A DNA stretch of 64,000 bases from RGIG9115 sp045644665 (GCA_045644665.1 JAZRHH010000007.1:1-64000); one strand, 5' to 3'; shown: positions 51,266 to 60,026, numbered from the stretch's first letter. The notes: a model not told the origin generated them from the sequence alone. Numbers and translations: made by a program.

Positions 51266-52696
51266 ATGACAAATACATACGAAAGCCCGCTAAATACCCG
51301 TTATGCATCTAAAGAAATGCAATACATTTTTTCACCTGACAAGAAGTTCACAACCTGGCGAAAGCTGTGGATTGCTCTTGCAGAAAGTGAAAAGGAGCTG
51401 GGTCTTCCAATAACAGACGAGCAAATTGCCGAAATGAAGCAACATGCAGAGGATATAAATTATGATGTTGCAAAGAAAAGGGAAAGAGAAGTAAGACATG
51501 ACGTAATGAGCCATGTTTATGCCTACGGCGTACAGTGCCCAAAGGCAAAGCCTATCATTCACCTTGGTGCAACAAGCTGCTATGTTGGTGATAACACTGA
51601 CATAATTGTTATGACAGAGGCTATGGAGCTTATTAAGAAAAAGCTTGTAAACCTTATTGCCAGACTTTCTGAATTTGCAATAAAATACAAGGATTTGCCA
51701 ACCCTTGGCTTTACACACTTCCAGGCTGCACAGCCAACAACTGTTGGTAAGCGTGCAACACTTTGGATTATGGAGCTACTTTGTGACCTTGAGGAAGTAA
51801 ATCACAGGCTTGACAGTATTATGCTCCGTGGCTGTAAGGGAACAACAGGAACACAGGCAAGTTTTTTGGAGCTTTTTGACGGCGACCATGAAAAGTGCAA
51901 GGCACTGGACCAGAAAATTGCAGAGAAAATGGGCTTTAAAAAGTGCTTTCCCGTAACAGGTCAAACATATCCGAGAAAACTTGATACTATGATGCTTAAT
52001 ACTCTCTCTCTTATTGCACAAAGCGCATACAAGTTTTCTACAGATATAAGGCTTCTTCAGCATCTTAAAGAAATAGAAGAGCCCTTTGAAAAGTCACAGA
52101 TTGGCTCATCTGCCATGGCGTACAAGAGAAACCCAATGCGCAGCGAGCGGATTGGCTCACTTGCAAGACACGTGCTTGTTTCTGCGTTAAATCCGGCAAT
52201 TACTGCGTCTACACAGTGGTTTGAGAGGACTCTTGACGACTCGGCAAACAAAAGAATTTCCGTTCCGGAGAGCTTCCTTGCTACAGACGCAATTTTGGAC
52301 CTTTATATAAATGTTACAGACGGACTTGTTGTTTACGATAAGGTAATAAGAAAGCATTTCATGGAAGAAATACCTTTTATGGCAACAGAGAATATTATGA
52401 TGGACGCTGTAAAGCGTGGCGGTGACAGGCAAGAGCTTCATGAGCTTATACGCACCTACTCCATGGAAGCAGGAAAGAGAGTTAAGCTTGAGGGAAAACC
52501 AAATAATTTGCCGGAGCTTATAGCGGCAGATTCCACATTCGGACTTACTCTTGAGGAGATAAACTCAATTATGCTTCCGGAAAACTTTGTAGGACGTGCG
52601 CCTGAGCAGACGCTTGACTTCATAAACGAAAATGTAAAACCAGTCCTTGAAGAAAACAAAGACCTTCTTGGACTTGAAGTAGAAATAAATGTATAA
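51266..52696 (+). CDS. purB: Adenylosuccinate lyase
   Basis: 476 residues, of the longer clostridial/animal-like class. TSCYVGDNTD, FTHFQAAQPTTVGKR and the fumarase-superfamily signature SSAMAYKRNPMRSE identify it. Acts twice in purine synthesis (SAICAR and adenylosuccinate cleavage). Start at ATG 51266, with GGAGGGAG just upstream; the frame reaches back to the -10 region. Followed by purA. Confidence 0.95.
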   Translation: MTNTYESPLNTRYASKEMQYIFSPDKKFTTWRKLWIALAESEKELGLPITDEQIAEMKQHAEDINYDVAKKREREVRHDVMSHVYAYGVQCPKAKPIIHLGATSCYVGDNTDIIVMTEAMELIKKKLVNLIARLSEFAIKYKDLPTLGFTHFQAAQPTTVGKRATLWIMELLCDLEEVNHRLDSIMLRGCKGTTGTQASFLELFDGDHEKCKALDQKIAEKMGFKKCFPVTGQTYPRKLDTMMLNTLSLIAQSAYKFSTDIRLLQHLKEIEEPFEKSQIGSSAMAYKRNPMRSERIGSLARHVLVSALNPAITASTQWFERTLDDSANKRISVPESFLATDAILDLYINVTDGLVVYDKVIRKHFMEEIPFMATENIMMDAVKRGGDRQELHELIRTYSMEAGKRVKLEGKPNNLPELIAADSTFGLTLEEINSIMLPENFVGRAPEQTLDFINENVKPVLEENKDLLGLEVEINV

Positions 52697-52723
52697 AATT
52701 TTAAAGATAGGTTGTGATTACAA

Positions 52724-53998
52724 ATGGTAAGAGCTATTGTTGGTGCCAACTGGGGCGATGAGGGAAAAGGCAAGATAACTGATATGCTTGCAGAAAAATC
52801 TGATATTGTAATAAGATTTCAGGGCGGTGCAAACGCGGGCCATACTATAATTAACGAGTATGGAAAATTTGCACTCCATCTTTTGCCATCGGGCTCATTT
52901 AACAAAAATGTTGTGAATATGATAGGTAACGGTGTTGCACTTGATATTCCGGCACTTATAAAAGAAATTGAAGAGGTTGCATCAAGAGGTGTACCTCGTC
53001 CGAATATTGTAATTTCAGAGCGTACACAAGTGCTTATGCCATACCACAAGCTTTTTGACCAGTACGAAGAAGAACGTCTTTCTGACCGTCAGTTTGGTTC
53101 AACAAAGTCAGGTATTGCACCATTTTTCTCAGACAAGTTTGCAAAAACAGGATTTCAGGTTTGGGAGCTTTTTGAGCCTGACTACCTCAAGGAAAAGCTA
53201 AAGGGTATTGTTGAAGTTAAGAACCTTATACTTGAGCATGTATACCACAAGCCACTTCTTGATGTTGATGAGCTTTTTGAAACATTGCTCGGCTACGGAG
53301 AGCTTATTAAGCCATATGTTATAGACTCTGTAAAGTTTATGAACGATGCAATAAAGAGCGGAAAGAATATCCTTTTGGAAGGTCAGCTTGGCTCACTTAA
53401 GGACCCTGACTTTGGTATTTATCCGTTTACTACTTCATCATCTACTCTTGCAGGCTACGGCGCAATTGGTGCAGGCATACCGCCTTATGAAATAAAGGAT
53501 ATTATTACAGTTGTAAAGGCATATTCATCAGCTGTTGGTGCAGGTGCTTTTGTAAGTGAAATATTTGGCGATGAAGCAGACGAGCTAAGACGCCGCGGCG
53601 GTGACGGCGGCGAGTTTGGTGCAACAACAGGCAGACCAAGAAGAATGGGTTGGTTTGACTGTGTTGCTTCAAGATACGGCTGCCGTGTACAAGGTGCAAC
53701 ACAGGTTGCATTTACAGTTCTTGATGTTCTTGGATACCTTGATGAAATTCCTGTATGTGTAGGCTACGAGGTTGACGGCGAAGTTATCCGTGACTTCCCA
53801 ACAACAAGTAAGCTTAACCGTGCAAAGCCGGTACTTGAAGTATTACCTGGTTGGAAGCAGGATATAAGAGGTATAACAAAATACGAGGACCTTCCGGAAA
53901 ACTGCCGAAAGTATATAGAATTTGTTGAAAAAGAGCTTGAAGTTCCAATTACAATAGTTTCTAACGGACCGGGAAGACATGAGATAATCATGAGATAA
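52724..53998 (+). CDS. purA: Adenylosuccinate synthetase
   Basis: 424 residues. GANWGDEGKGKITDML is the N-terminal GTP/IMP-binding loop with catalytic Asp; GGANAGHTI carries the catalytic His; TTGRPRRMGWFD is the C-terminal signature. First committed step from IMP to AMP. Pairs with purB, which acts on its product. A strong terminator follows. Confidence 0.97.
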   Translation: MVRAIVGANWGDEGKGKITDMLAEKSDIVIRFQGGANAGHTIINEYGKFALHLLPSGSFNKNVVNMIGNGVALDIPALIKEIEEVASRGVPRPNIVISERTQVLMPYHKLFDQYEEERLSDRQFGSTKSGIAPFFSDKFAKTGFQVWELFEPDYLKEKLKGIVEVKNLILEHVYHKPLLDVDELFETLLGYGELIKPYVIDSVKFMNDAIKSGKNILLEGQLGSLKDPDFGIYPFTTSSSTLAGYGAIGAGIPPYEIKDIITVVKAYSSAVGAGAFVSEIFGDEADELRRRGGDGGEFGATTGRPRRMGWFDCVASRYGCRVQGATQVAFTVLDVLGYLDEIPVCVGYEVDGEVIRDFPTTSKLNRAKPVLEVLPGWKQDIRGITKYEDLPENCRKYIEFVEKELEVPITIVSNGPGRHEIIMR

Positions 53999-54000
53999 CA

Positions 54001-54034
54001 AAAGAGGGTGCAATAAAAGCACCCTCTTTATATG
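54001..54034 (+). terminator. Terminator after purA
   Basis: AAAGAGGGTGC (54001-54011), 7-nt loop, GCACCCTCTTT (54019-54029). Confidence 0.88.
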
Positions 54035-54060
54035 ACTTTGATTGAAAGGAAAAATTTACT

Positions 54061-54597
54061 ATGTTCTTGGATATTTTATTGATTGGCATTGCTCTTGCAA
54101 TGGACGCCTTTGCAGTTACCCTGTCATCTGCCATGACCTACCCAAATCTTAAGGGTAAAAAGCGTTTTTCACTGCCTGTTGCGTTTGCTGTTTTCCAGGG
54201 TGGAATGCCAATACTGGGCTATTTCCTTGGCTGCATTTTCTCCGACTTCCTATGCAAATATTCCGGAATTATAACCTGTATAATTCTGCTGATTATCGGC
54301 GGTGGTATGATTAAGGACGGAATAAAAGGCGAGGACGAGGGTGAAAAGGAATTTTCCTTTAAGGTTCTGCTTTTACTTGCAATTGCAACAAGTATTGACG
54401 CCTTTGCTGTCGGAGTTGGATTTGCGGCTATGGGTGCGGAAGTATTTTCTTCATCACTTATAATTGCAATCTCTACCCTTGTAATAACTACATTTGGACT
54501 TTATTTAGGTAAATTTGCAGGCGAAAAGCTTGGAGATAAAAGCGTTATTATTGGTGGACTTGTGCTTGTTGCCATAGGCATCAAATCCCTATTTTAA
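54061..54597 (+). CDS. mntP: Manganese efflux pump MntP
   Basis: 178 residues, six membrane helices in two repeats. Each repeat has the conserved Asp motif: ALAMDAFAVTLS near residue 12 and ATSIDAFAVGVGF near residue 110. Exports manganese. No yybP-ykoY-type manganese riboswitch fits in the 31-bp gap to the purA terminator, and no promoter is clear. Ends by overlapping hemW stop to stop. Confidence 0.92.
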   Translation: MFLDILLIGIALAMDAFAVTLSSAMTYPNLKGKKRFSLPVAFAVFQGGMPILGYFLGCIFSDFLCKYSGIITCIILLIIGGGMIKDGIKGEDEGEKEFSFKVLLLLAIATSIDAFAVGVGFAAMGAEVFSSSLIIAISTLVITTFGLYLGKFAGEKLGDKSVIIGGLVLVAIGIKSLF

Positions 54598-55700
54598 AGC
54601 AGAAACTCACACATTATACTGTTACTGACATCTATTCCCCTACGGGTCAAACTGTACCCGTGGGGATTTTTTTTCATAAGACCAAGCTTTATAAATTTTT
54701 CGGGTAATTTGTCGTACACGTCATAAAAGCTCCTGCCAAACCGTTTTTCAAATTCCATTTCGTTTATTCCGTCAGCGGTTCTGAGGCTCATCATGCAATA
54801 TTCACTCATTTTATCGGATAGTGAAAGCTCTGTTTCCTCTGCCTTTTCCAAAGGGTTTAGAATATATTCGTTAACGTCGGCTGTATTTGCAAATCTTTTG
54901 TTTCCCACAAAAGAGTGTGCCGCAGCGCCAAGTCCAATGTACTCCTCTGTATTCCAGTACTTCAAATTGTGTCGGCAAGTGACGCCTTTTTTTGCAAAGT
55001 TTGAAATTTCGTAATGCTCATATCCTGCATTTTCCAGCTTTTCACAAATAAGGCTGTACATTTGCCTGTCCTCTTCCTCATCTAAAAGCTCAACTTGTCC
55101 CATTTGTACCATTTTTTCAAGCTCTGTTCCCTCTTCAAGTATCAGGCTATAACAGGAAATATGTGAAACGCCAAGGGAAAGGGCTGTGTCAAGAGTTTTT
55201 GTAAGGCTTTCCGGTGTTTGTCCGGGAAGTGCTGTCATAATATCTACATTTATATTATCAAAATATTTTTTTGAAAGCTCTACCGCCGCCTGTGCCTTGT
55301 TACTGTCGTGAATTCTGCCTATTGTTTCAAGCTCCCTGTCACAAAAGGACTGAACTCCTATACTTAATCTGTTAACGCCGCCATTTTTTAAAGCTGCAAG
55401 TTTTTCGTCCGTTAAAGTGCCGGGGTTTGCCTCCCATGAAAATTCGGTTGCTTCGGAAAATTCAAAGTTATCCCTTATTCCAAAAAGTAAACGATTAATT
55501 TGGTCACAGGACAAAATACTCGGAGTTCCGCCTCCCACAAAAACAGTATCAATTTTTTGTCCCTTATACAGCTTTGCCTCACGAAGGACTGCATCTATAT
55601 ATTTGTCAAACAGGCTTTCCATTCCCGTGTATGATGGAAAATCACAATACCGGCATTTTCTTATGCAAAAGGGAATGTGAACATATAATCCTTTGTCCAT
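54594..55700 (-). CDS. hemW: Radical SAM heme chaperone HemW
   Basis: 368 residues. The CxxxCxxC iron-sulfur motif is HIPFCIRKCRYCDF (about residues 8-21), followed by VGGGTPS and GVQSFCDREL. The C-terminal domain holds YEISNFAKKG and the RGIDVSN end. Delivers heme; formerly confused with coproporphyrinogen oxidase HemN, which has extra residues. Overlaps the mntP stop by three bases, and its 3' part contains a terminator for mntP. Confidence 0.93.
   Translation of the reverse strand: MDKGLYVHIPFCIRKCRYCDFPSYTGMESLFDKYIDAVLREAKLYKGQKIDTVFVGGGTPSILSCDQINRLLFGIRDNFEFSEATEFSWEANPGTLTDEKLAALKNGGVNRLSIGVQSFCDRELETIGRIHDSNKAQAAVELSKKYFDNINVDIMTALPGQTPESLTKTLDTALSLGVSHISCYSLILEEGTELEKMVQMGQVELLDEEEDRQMYSLICEKLENAGYEHYEISNFAKKGVTCRHNLKYWNTEEYIGLGAAAHSFVGNKRFANTADVNEYILNPLEKAEETELSLSDKMSEYCMMSLRTADGINEMEFEKRFGRSFYDVYDKLPEKFIKLGLMKKNPHGYSLTRRGIDVSNSIMCEFLL
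54637..54674 (+). terminator. mntP terminator inside the hemW coding sequence
   Basis: CCCC-(T)-ACGGGT pairs with ACCCGTGGGG around an 8-nt loop, followed by A and eight T. On the other strand the same bases encode the KKNPHGYSLTRRG segment of HemW. Confidence 0.8.
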
Positions 55701-55703
55701 TTT

Positions 55704-56336
55704 TTACCTCTCTATATACAGGTTACTGGTCTGCATACCAACTGCTTTTCCAAGAATTCTTATATTTTTAAATTCATCGGGAGTGTAAACAAGTGGCTCA
55801 TACTTTGCATTGGCAGGCATAAGAGTAATTACTCCGCCTTTTTTATAGACCTTTTTAAGTGTTGCTTCGTCCTCTATAATTACAGCTGCAATTTCTCCGT
55901 TTTCTACGTCCTCCTGGGCTCTTATAAGAACAATATCCCCGTCATAAATGCGGGCATCTATCATACTATCGCCCTTTGCGATAAGGCAAAAATCTGCTCC
56001 AAGATCCGAGGCTGCAAAAATCTCTCCTCTTTCCCCGTCGCTGCAAAAAATAGGCTCTCCGCAGGCAATTTCCCCAAGGACAGGAATTCTCACGGGCGAT
56101 GGAAGAATAATATTCTCTGTACTTTCTCCTCCAAATCCCATTATATATGCCTCACTACAGTCAAGAACAGCTGCCAGTTTTTCAAGTACCGGTCTTTTTA
56201 TATTCTGAATTTGTCCGCTTTCATATCTCTGAAGCGTTGCATCACTTACTCCAACCTCCTTTGAAAGCTCCGCAAGTGTAAGACCCTTGCCTTTTCTAAG
56301 CTGCTTAAGCCTACTGTTTTTAATAAATTCCGCCAT
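55704..56336 (-). CDS. CI/LexA-like repressor (XRE HTH plus S24 peptidase domain)
   Basis: 210 residues. HTH at about residues 10-65 (LTLAELSKEVGVSDATLQRYESGQ), then an S24 domain: probable cleavage region GEIACGEP, catalytic Ser in GDSMIDARIYDGD and catalytic Lys in EATLKKV. Such proteins self-cleave when RecA is activated by DNA damage. Start ATG 56336 behind AAAGGAG. Its own promoter and a divergent one are covered by four identical-type operators. No other phage genes surround it. Confidence 0.9.
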   Translation of the reverse strand: MAEFIKNSRLKQLRKGKGLTLAELSKEVGVSDATLQRYESGQIQNIKRPVLEKLAAVLDCSEAYIMGFGGESTENIILPSPVRIPVLGEIACGEPIFCSDGERGEIFAASDLGADFCLIAKGDSMIDARIYDGDIVLIRAQEDVENGEIAAVIIEDEATLKKVYKKGGVITLMPANAKYEPLVYTPDEFKNIRILGKAVGMQTSNLYIER

Positions 56337-56389
56337 GGTTTTTCTCCTTTCGCAGTCCTATTTCGACACTGTTTCTTAAATTAATACTT

Positions 56390-56418
56390 ATTATAACACA
56401 ATATTACATAAAATGCAA
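56390..56418 (-). promoter_or_regulatory. Repressor promoter overlapped by operator O1
   Basis: Minus strand TTGCAT (56413-56418), 17 bp, TATAAT (56390-56395). O1 (56404-56418) covers the -35 and most of the spacer, indicating autorepression. Confidence 0.75.
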
Positions 56419-56532
56419 TACCTTTTTTAAAAATTACATAAAATGTATTGACAATTGGAAAATTTTGTGGTAATATAATCACAAAGTTACATATTTTGTA
56501 ATTTTATCTGCCACATATTACATATTTTGTAA
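56404..56532. promoter_or_regulatory. Four operators between the divergent regulators
   Basis: Sequence TTACA-N5-TGTAA or one-to-two-base variants at 56404-56418 (O1, ending TGCAA), 56434-56448 (O2, ending TGTAT), 56487-56501 (O3) and 56518-56532 (O4). O1-O2 are 30 bp apart and O3-O4 31 bp, about three DNA turns, so dimers would lie on one face. Confidence 0.75.
56448..56476 (+). promoter_or_regulatory. Promoter of the zinc-finger/HTH gene
   Basis: TTGACA (56448-56453), 17 bp, TAATAT (56471-56476) with an extended TGG. A TATAAT at 56474 would give a 20-bp spacer. O2 abuts the -35 and O3 follows the start site. Confidence 0.7.
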
Positions 56533-56548
56533 GAAATGGAGACGCAAC

Positions 56549-57157
56549 ATGCTTTACTCAAATAATTCGGCCGCTGCACTTGCAGCCTGTGAACGTGAAA
56601 GGACTTACCAAAGCCCCGTACAAAAGTCACAAAAAAACACTCTCACAAGACTTTTGAAGGTGTGTCCCTACATTTCACCTGAATCTTTTAAAAAGCTATC
56701 GAAAGGAGAATGTACAATGGCTAATCCTAATTCTACATATGATAATCTTCTTTATGAAATTAAAGATTGTGAAATAATTAAGGACCTTACACCCGCCCGC
56801 AGACACTCAGACAAAATTTACCTTTGCAAATGCAAAATTTGCGGAAACACCTTTACACGTTGCCGCAAAACCCTTGTATATCACCATTCTGATTGCGGAT
56901 GTGTTTCAAACACACCCACCACAGGAGTTTATGCAGACAGAATGATAAAAGAAGCATCGCTTCTGGCAAAAAAAGTAATGCTTGCAAAGCTGAATGCCTT
57001 AAAGCTTGAAAATGCGGCTACCGCATTTGAAGCACTTTATATAAAGGGTAAGCCCTACGGAGAATATACCGCCATGTCCCTTGGCATGAGCCTTTCAACA
57101 CTATACAGGGCAAGACAGAAAATTCGTAAGCTTTGGGCAACGGAAGGCATTAAATAA
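56549..57157 (+). CDS. Zinc-finger plus HTH protein, divergent from CI-like repressor
   Basis: Up to 202 residues. A zinc finger (LCKCKICGNTFTRCRKTL...CGC, about residues 88-118) resembles the CxC...CxxC...CGC fingers of phage-type proteins. The C-terminus (EYTAMSLGMSLSTLYRARQKIRKLW) looks like a helix-turn-helix of the sigma-4/ArpU type. Two starts are possible: ATG 56549 with GGAGA, and ATG 56717 with a stronger AAAGGAG, giving 146 residues. The region between them is an open frame of 56 codons, suggesting it is translated. Likely a regulator controlled by the repressor; no named family recognised. Confidence 0.6.
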   Translation: MLYSNNSAAALAACERERTYQSPVQKSQKNTLTRLLKVCPYISPESFKKLSKGECTMANPNSTYDNLLYEIKDCEIIKDLTPARRHSDKIYLCKCKICGNTFTRCRKTLVYHHSDCGCVSNTPTTGVYADRMIKEASLLAKKVMLAKLNALKLENAATAFEALYIKGKPYGEYTAMSLGMSLSTLYRARQKIRKLWATEGIK

Positions 57158-57207
57158 CCGGCTTAATCATACAATATTTTAGAAATAATATAGAAAGGAA
57201 AATAAAA

Positions 57208-57450
57208 ATGCTACGCTGCTATGACTTACACCAAAAAGAAGTTATTAATATCCGCACAGCAGAAAAGCTTGGGTTTATTGATGACGTTGATATTGACCTT
57301 GAAACGGGTAATATTATAAGCCTTATAGTTCCAAAACGCCGTTTTTGTTTTTTTAAAAGGGATGACCTCACTATTCCCTGGCATGACATTGTTATGGTAG
57401 GAAGCAGCATTGTTTTGGTTGACTTTGGCGAAACAGAAAAACTATCATAG
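57208..57450 (+). CDS. YlmC/YmxH family sporulation-associated protein (PRC barrel)
   Basis: 80 residues. A PRC-barrel fold typical of YlmC/YmxH: RCYDLHQKEVINIRTAEKLGFIDDVDIDLETGNI and a C-terminal PWHDIVMVGSSIVLVD. These are conserved in spore formers; exact role unclear. Ribosome site GAAAGGAAA. It follows the phage-like regulator by 50 bp. Confidence 0.88.
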   Translation: MLRCYDLHQKEVINIRTAEKLGFIDDVDIDLETGNIISLIVPKRRFCFFKRDDLTIPWHDIVMVGSSIVLVDFGETEKLS

Positions 57451-57537
57451 AATAATATGTTGCACCAAAGCCCTTTATATTGTGCATTTTGCAGTTTATT
57501 GCAGAAAAATGAAAAATAAATTACAACAAAATTTGAA

Positions 57538-57566
57538 TTGACATCTATGTCATTTTTTGATATTAT
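57538..57566 (+). promoter_or_regulatory. Promoter of asd-dapA
   Basis: TTGACA (57538-57543), 17 bp, TATTAT (57561-57566). No lysine riboswitch is seen between this and the start codon. Confidence 0.85.
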
Positions 57567-57601
57567 TAGTATATATGATGTCTTTGAAAGGATTGAACAT
57601 A

Positions 57602-58705
57602 ATGAAACAAGAATATAAGGTTGGAATTATAGGTGCAACAGGTATGGTAGGACAGAGATTTATCACTCTTCTTCATGACCATCCCTGGTTTAAAATAGAA
57701 GTACTTGCAGCTTCACCAAGAAGTGCAGGAAAAGCATACAAAGATGCTGTTGGCGCAAAGTGGGCAATGAACGAAGAAATCCCGGCTGCTATTGCAGATA
57801 TGATTGTTCTTGACGCTACAGGCGATGTTGAAAAAATTGCCGCTCAGGTAGACTTTGTATTTTGTGCAGTAGATATGAAAAAGGACGAGATAAAGGCTCT
57901 TGAAGACAGATATGCAAAAGCAGAATGTCCTGTTGTTTCAAACAACTCTGCCCACAGACATACTCCTGACGTTCCTATGATTATTCCGGAAATTAATCCG
58001 GAGCATATAGAAATAATAAATGCACAAAGGGCGCGCCTTGGTACAAAGAGAGGCTTTGTGGCAGTTAAGTCTAACTGCCCACTTCAGTCATATCTTCCTG
58101 CTATGGCAATTATTAATGAAAAGTATCCTATCGACCGTGCACTTGTAACAACATACCAGGCAATTTCAGGTGCAGGTAAGACTTTTGAAACATGGCCGGA
58201 AATGGTTGATAACCTTATTCCGTACATTGGCGGCGAGGAAATGAAGTCAGAAGTTGAGCCAAACAAAATTCTCGGCTCTATAGTAGGAGGAGAAATTGTT
58301 CCTTCAACTGATCTTCAAATCGAGTGCCAGACATACAGAGTGCCTGTTTCAGACGGACACACTGCTGCGATTTTCTTCTCATTCAAGGACAAAAACAATA
58401 AGCCATCTGTAGAAGAAATTGAAGATATGTGGAGAAACTTTAAGGGTGTACCACAGGAGCTTTCACTTCCACATGCACCAAAGCAGTTTATTCACGTTTC
58501 AACAGAAAAAGATGCTCCTGACCAGCCACAGATAAAGGCTGCCCGCGACATTGACGGAGGAATGGCAATTTCATGCGGAAGACTCAGAGAGTCTGTTCAG
58601 TACGACTATAAAATGGTTTCTATGAGCCATAACACACTAAGAGGTGCTGCCGGCGGCGGTGTCCTCCTTGCAGAGCTTCTTGCAGCAAAGGGATATTTCG
58701 ATTAA
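57602..58705 (+). CDS. asd: Aspartate-semialdehyde dehydrogenase
   Basis: 367 residues. GIIGATGMVGQRF is the NADP-binding loop, the catalytic Cys is in VKSNCPLQS (about residue 161), with QAISGAGKTFETW and the C-terminal MVSMSHNTLRGAAGGG. Of the archaeal/fungal-like class. Makes aspartate semialdehyde for lysine, threonine and methionine. Start ATG 57602 after GAAAGGA; the frame upstream from 57557 overlaps the promoter. Operon with dapA, whose product continues the pathway. Confidence 0.95.
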   Translation: MKQEYKVGIIGATGMVGQRFITLLHDHPWFKIEVLAASPRSAGKAYKDAVGAKWAMNEEIPAAIADMIVLDATGDVEKIAAQVDFVFCAVDMKKDEIKALEDRYAKAECPVVSNNSAHRHTPDVPMIIPEINPEHIEIINAQRARLGTKRGFVAVKSNCPLQSYLPAMAIINEKYPIDRALVTTYQAISGAGKTFETWPEMVDNLIPYIGGEEMKSEVEPNKILGSIVGGEIVPSTDLQIECQTYRVPVSDGHTAAIFFSFKDKNNKPSVEEIEDMWRNFKGVPQELSLPHAPKQFIHVSTEKDAPDQPQIKAARDIDGGMAISCGRLRESVQYDYKMVSMSHNTLRGAAGGGVLLAELLAAKGYFD

Positions 58706-58725
58706 TAGGAAAGGACGATAACGTT

Positions 58726-59610
58726 ATGAAAACTCTTCCATTTACAGGCTCAGGCACAGCAATTATTACACCATTTGACGGTTATAAAACAAACTATGAT
58801 GCTCTCGGAAAAATAATAGAGGACCAGATTAAAAACTCTACAGACGCAATTATTATTTGCGGAACAACAGGCGAGGCGTCCACAATGCCGGACGAAGAGC
58901 ATCTTGCAGCTATTAAGTTCACAGTTGAAAAAGTTGCAGGCAGAATTCCCGTAATTGCAGGAACAGGCAGTAACGATACTCCACACGCAGTATACCTTTC
59001 ACAAAAGGCAGAAGAGTACGGCGCTGACGGAGTGCTTTCTGTTACTCCTTACTACAACAAAACAACTCAAAAAGGACTTGTAGCACACTTTAAGACAATT
59101 GCAGAGTCAATTAAAATTCCTGTTATCCTTTATAACGTACCATCAAGAACAGGAATGTCAATTTCAATTGACGCTCTTAAGGAACTTGCAAAGGTTGAAA
59201 ACATTGTGGCAATAAAAGAAGCAAGTGGAGATATGTCCTATGCTTCAAAGGTTGCGGCAGAAGTTCCCGAGCTTTATATGTACTCAGGAAATGACGATAT
59301 AATTGTTCCAATACTCAGCATTGGCGGCAAGGGAGTTATTTCTGTTCTCTCAAACGTAATGCCAAAGGAAACACATGATATTTGTAAGCTTTTCTTTGAC
59401 GGTCAGATAGATAAGTCAAGAGAGCTTCAGCTTAAGCTTCTTGCCCTTATAAACGCACTGTTTATAGAGGTTAATCCAATACCTGTTAAAACTGCTATGG
59501 GACTTATGGGCTATGAGGTAGGAAACTTAAGACCACCTCTTTGCGATATGACAGAGGGTAATCTTAATATTCTTAAGGAAGAAATGAAAAAACTGGGACT
59601 TATTAAATAA
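58726..59610 (+). CDS. dapA: 4-hydroxy-tetrahydrodipicolinate synthase
   Basis: 294 residues. GTTGEASTM substrate loop, YNVPSRTG with the catalytic Tyr, and Schiff-base Lys in VAIKEASGDM. Condenses pyruvate with aspartate semialdehyde, the next step after Asd. LysA at 24062 ends this pathway. Ribosome site GGAAAGGA. Terminator follows directly. Confidence 0.97.
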   Translation: MKTLPFTGSGTAIITPFDGYKTNYDALGKIIEDQIKNSTDAIIICGTTGEASTMPDEEHLAAIKFTVEKVAGRIPVIAGTGSNDTPHAVYLSQKAEEYGADGVLSVTPYYNKTTQKGLVAHFKTIAESIKIPVILYNVPSRTGMSISIDALKELAKVENIVAIKEASGDMSYASKVAAEVPELYMYSGNDDIIVPILSIGGKGVISVLSNVMPKETHDICKLFFDGQIDKSRELQLKLLALINALFIEVNPIPVKTAMGLMGYEVGNLRPPLCDMTEGNLNILKEEMKKLGLIK

Positions 59611-59637
59611 AAAAAGAGCTTTAAAGCTCTTTTTTTA
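59611..59637. terminator. Terminator after dapA (bidirectional)
   Basis: AAAAAGAGCTTT followed by AAAGCTCTTTTTTT, A-rich before and T-rich after. Serves dapA and the opposing XRE gene. Confidence 0.85.
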
Positions 59638-59863
59638 TTCCATAAAATATTGTGTCAAAATCTGTATTCAAAATTTCTTTAATCAGAATAATCTCATCAG
59701 GATATAAATGTCTTTGTCCTACCTCTATTTTAGCAATTGCACTTCTTGTTATATCACATCCCGCAAGTTGCAATTTTGCAGACAAAACATCCTGCGTCAT
59801 GCCCTTATTTTCTCTGATAATTTTTATATTACGTCCAATTTGTTTTTCTATTTCATAATTCAT
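59621..59863 (-). CDS. XRE-family HTH regulator
   Basis: 80 residues, essentially a single helix-turn-helix: IGRNIKIIRENKGMTQDVLSAKLQLAGCDITRSAIAKIEVGQRHLYPDEI. Start set at ATG 59863 because the open frame back to 59968 runs through the operator region. The ribosome site is weak (AGGTGCATATGGTG). Divergent from the 108-residue protein at 60080; a 22-bp dyad lies between them. Confidence 0.75.
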   Translation of the reverse strand: MNYEIEKQIGRNIKIIRENKGMTQDVLSAKLQLAGCDITRSAIAKIEVGQRHLYPDEIILIKEILNTDFDTIFYGIKKEL

Positions 59864-59898
59864 AACATCACCATATGCACCTAAACAAGAACAATATC

Positions 59899-59927
59899 TT
59901 GACAATAATATACCATGATGATATAAT
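59899..59927 (+). promoter_or_regulatory. Perfect consensus promoter P1 facing the 108-aa gene
   Basis: TTGACA (59899-59904), 17 bp, TATAAT (59922-59927). Confidence 0.85.
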
Positions 59928-59930
59928 GTA

Positions 59931-59952
59931 AATGCACCTATATAAGTGCATT
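59931..59952. promoter_or_regulatory. Operator-like dyad at the P1 start site
   Basis: AATGCAC, 8 bp, GTGCATT. A further half site TGCACCTA is at 59877-59884. Probable binding site of the adjacent XRE regulator. Confidence 0.6.
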
Positions 59953-60026
59953 GAATTAATTTGTACAAAATTACATTTTCTTAACAAGATTATAATTTGT
60001 TTTCTTTTGTAAAATAATGTCCAATA

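Noticed and set aside
57451..57601. Possible lysine riboswitch before asd-dapA
   Set aside because: The distance from promoter to start is only about 30 nt, too short for the riboswitch.
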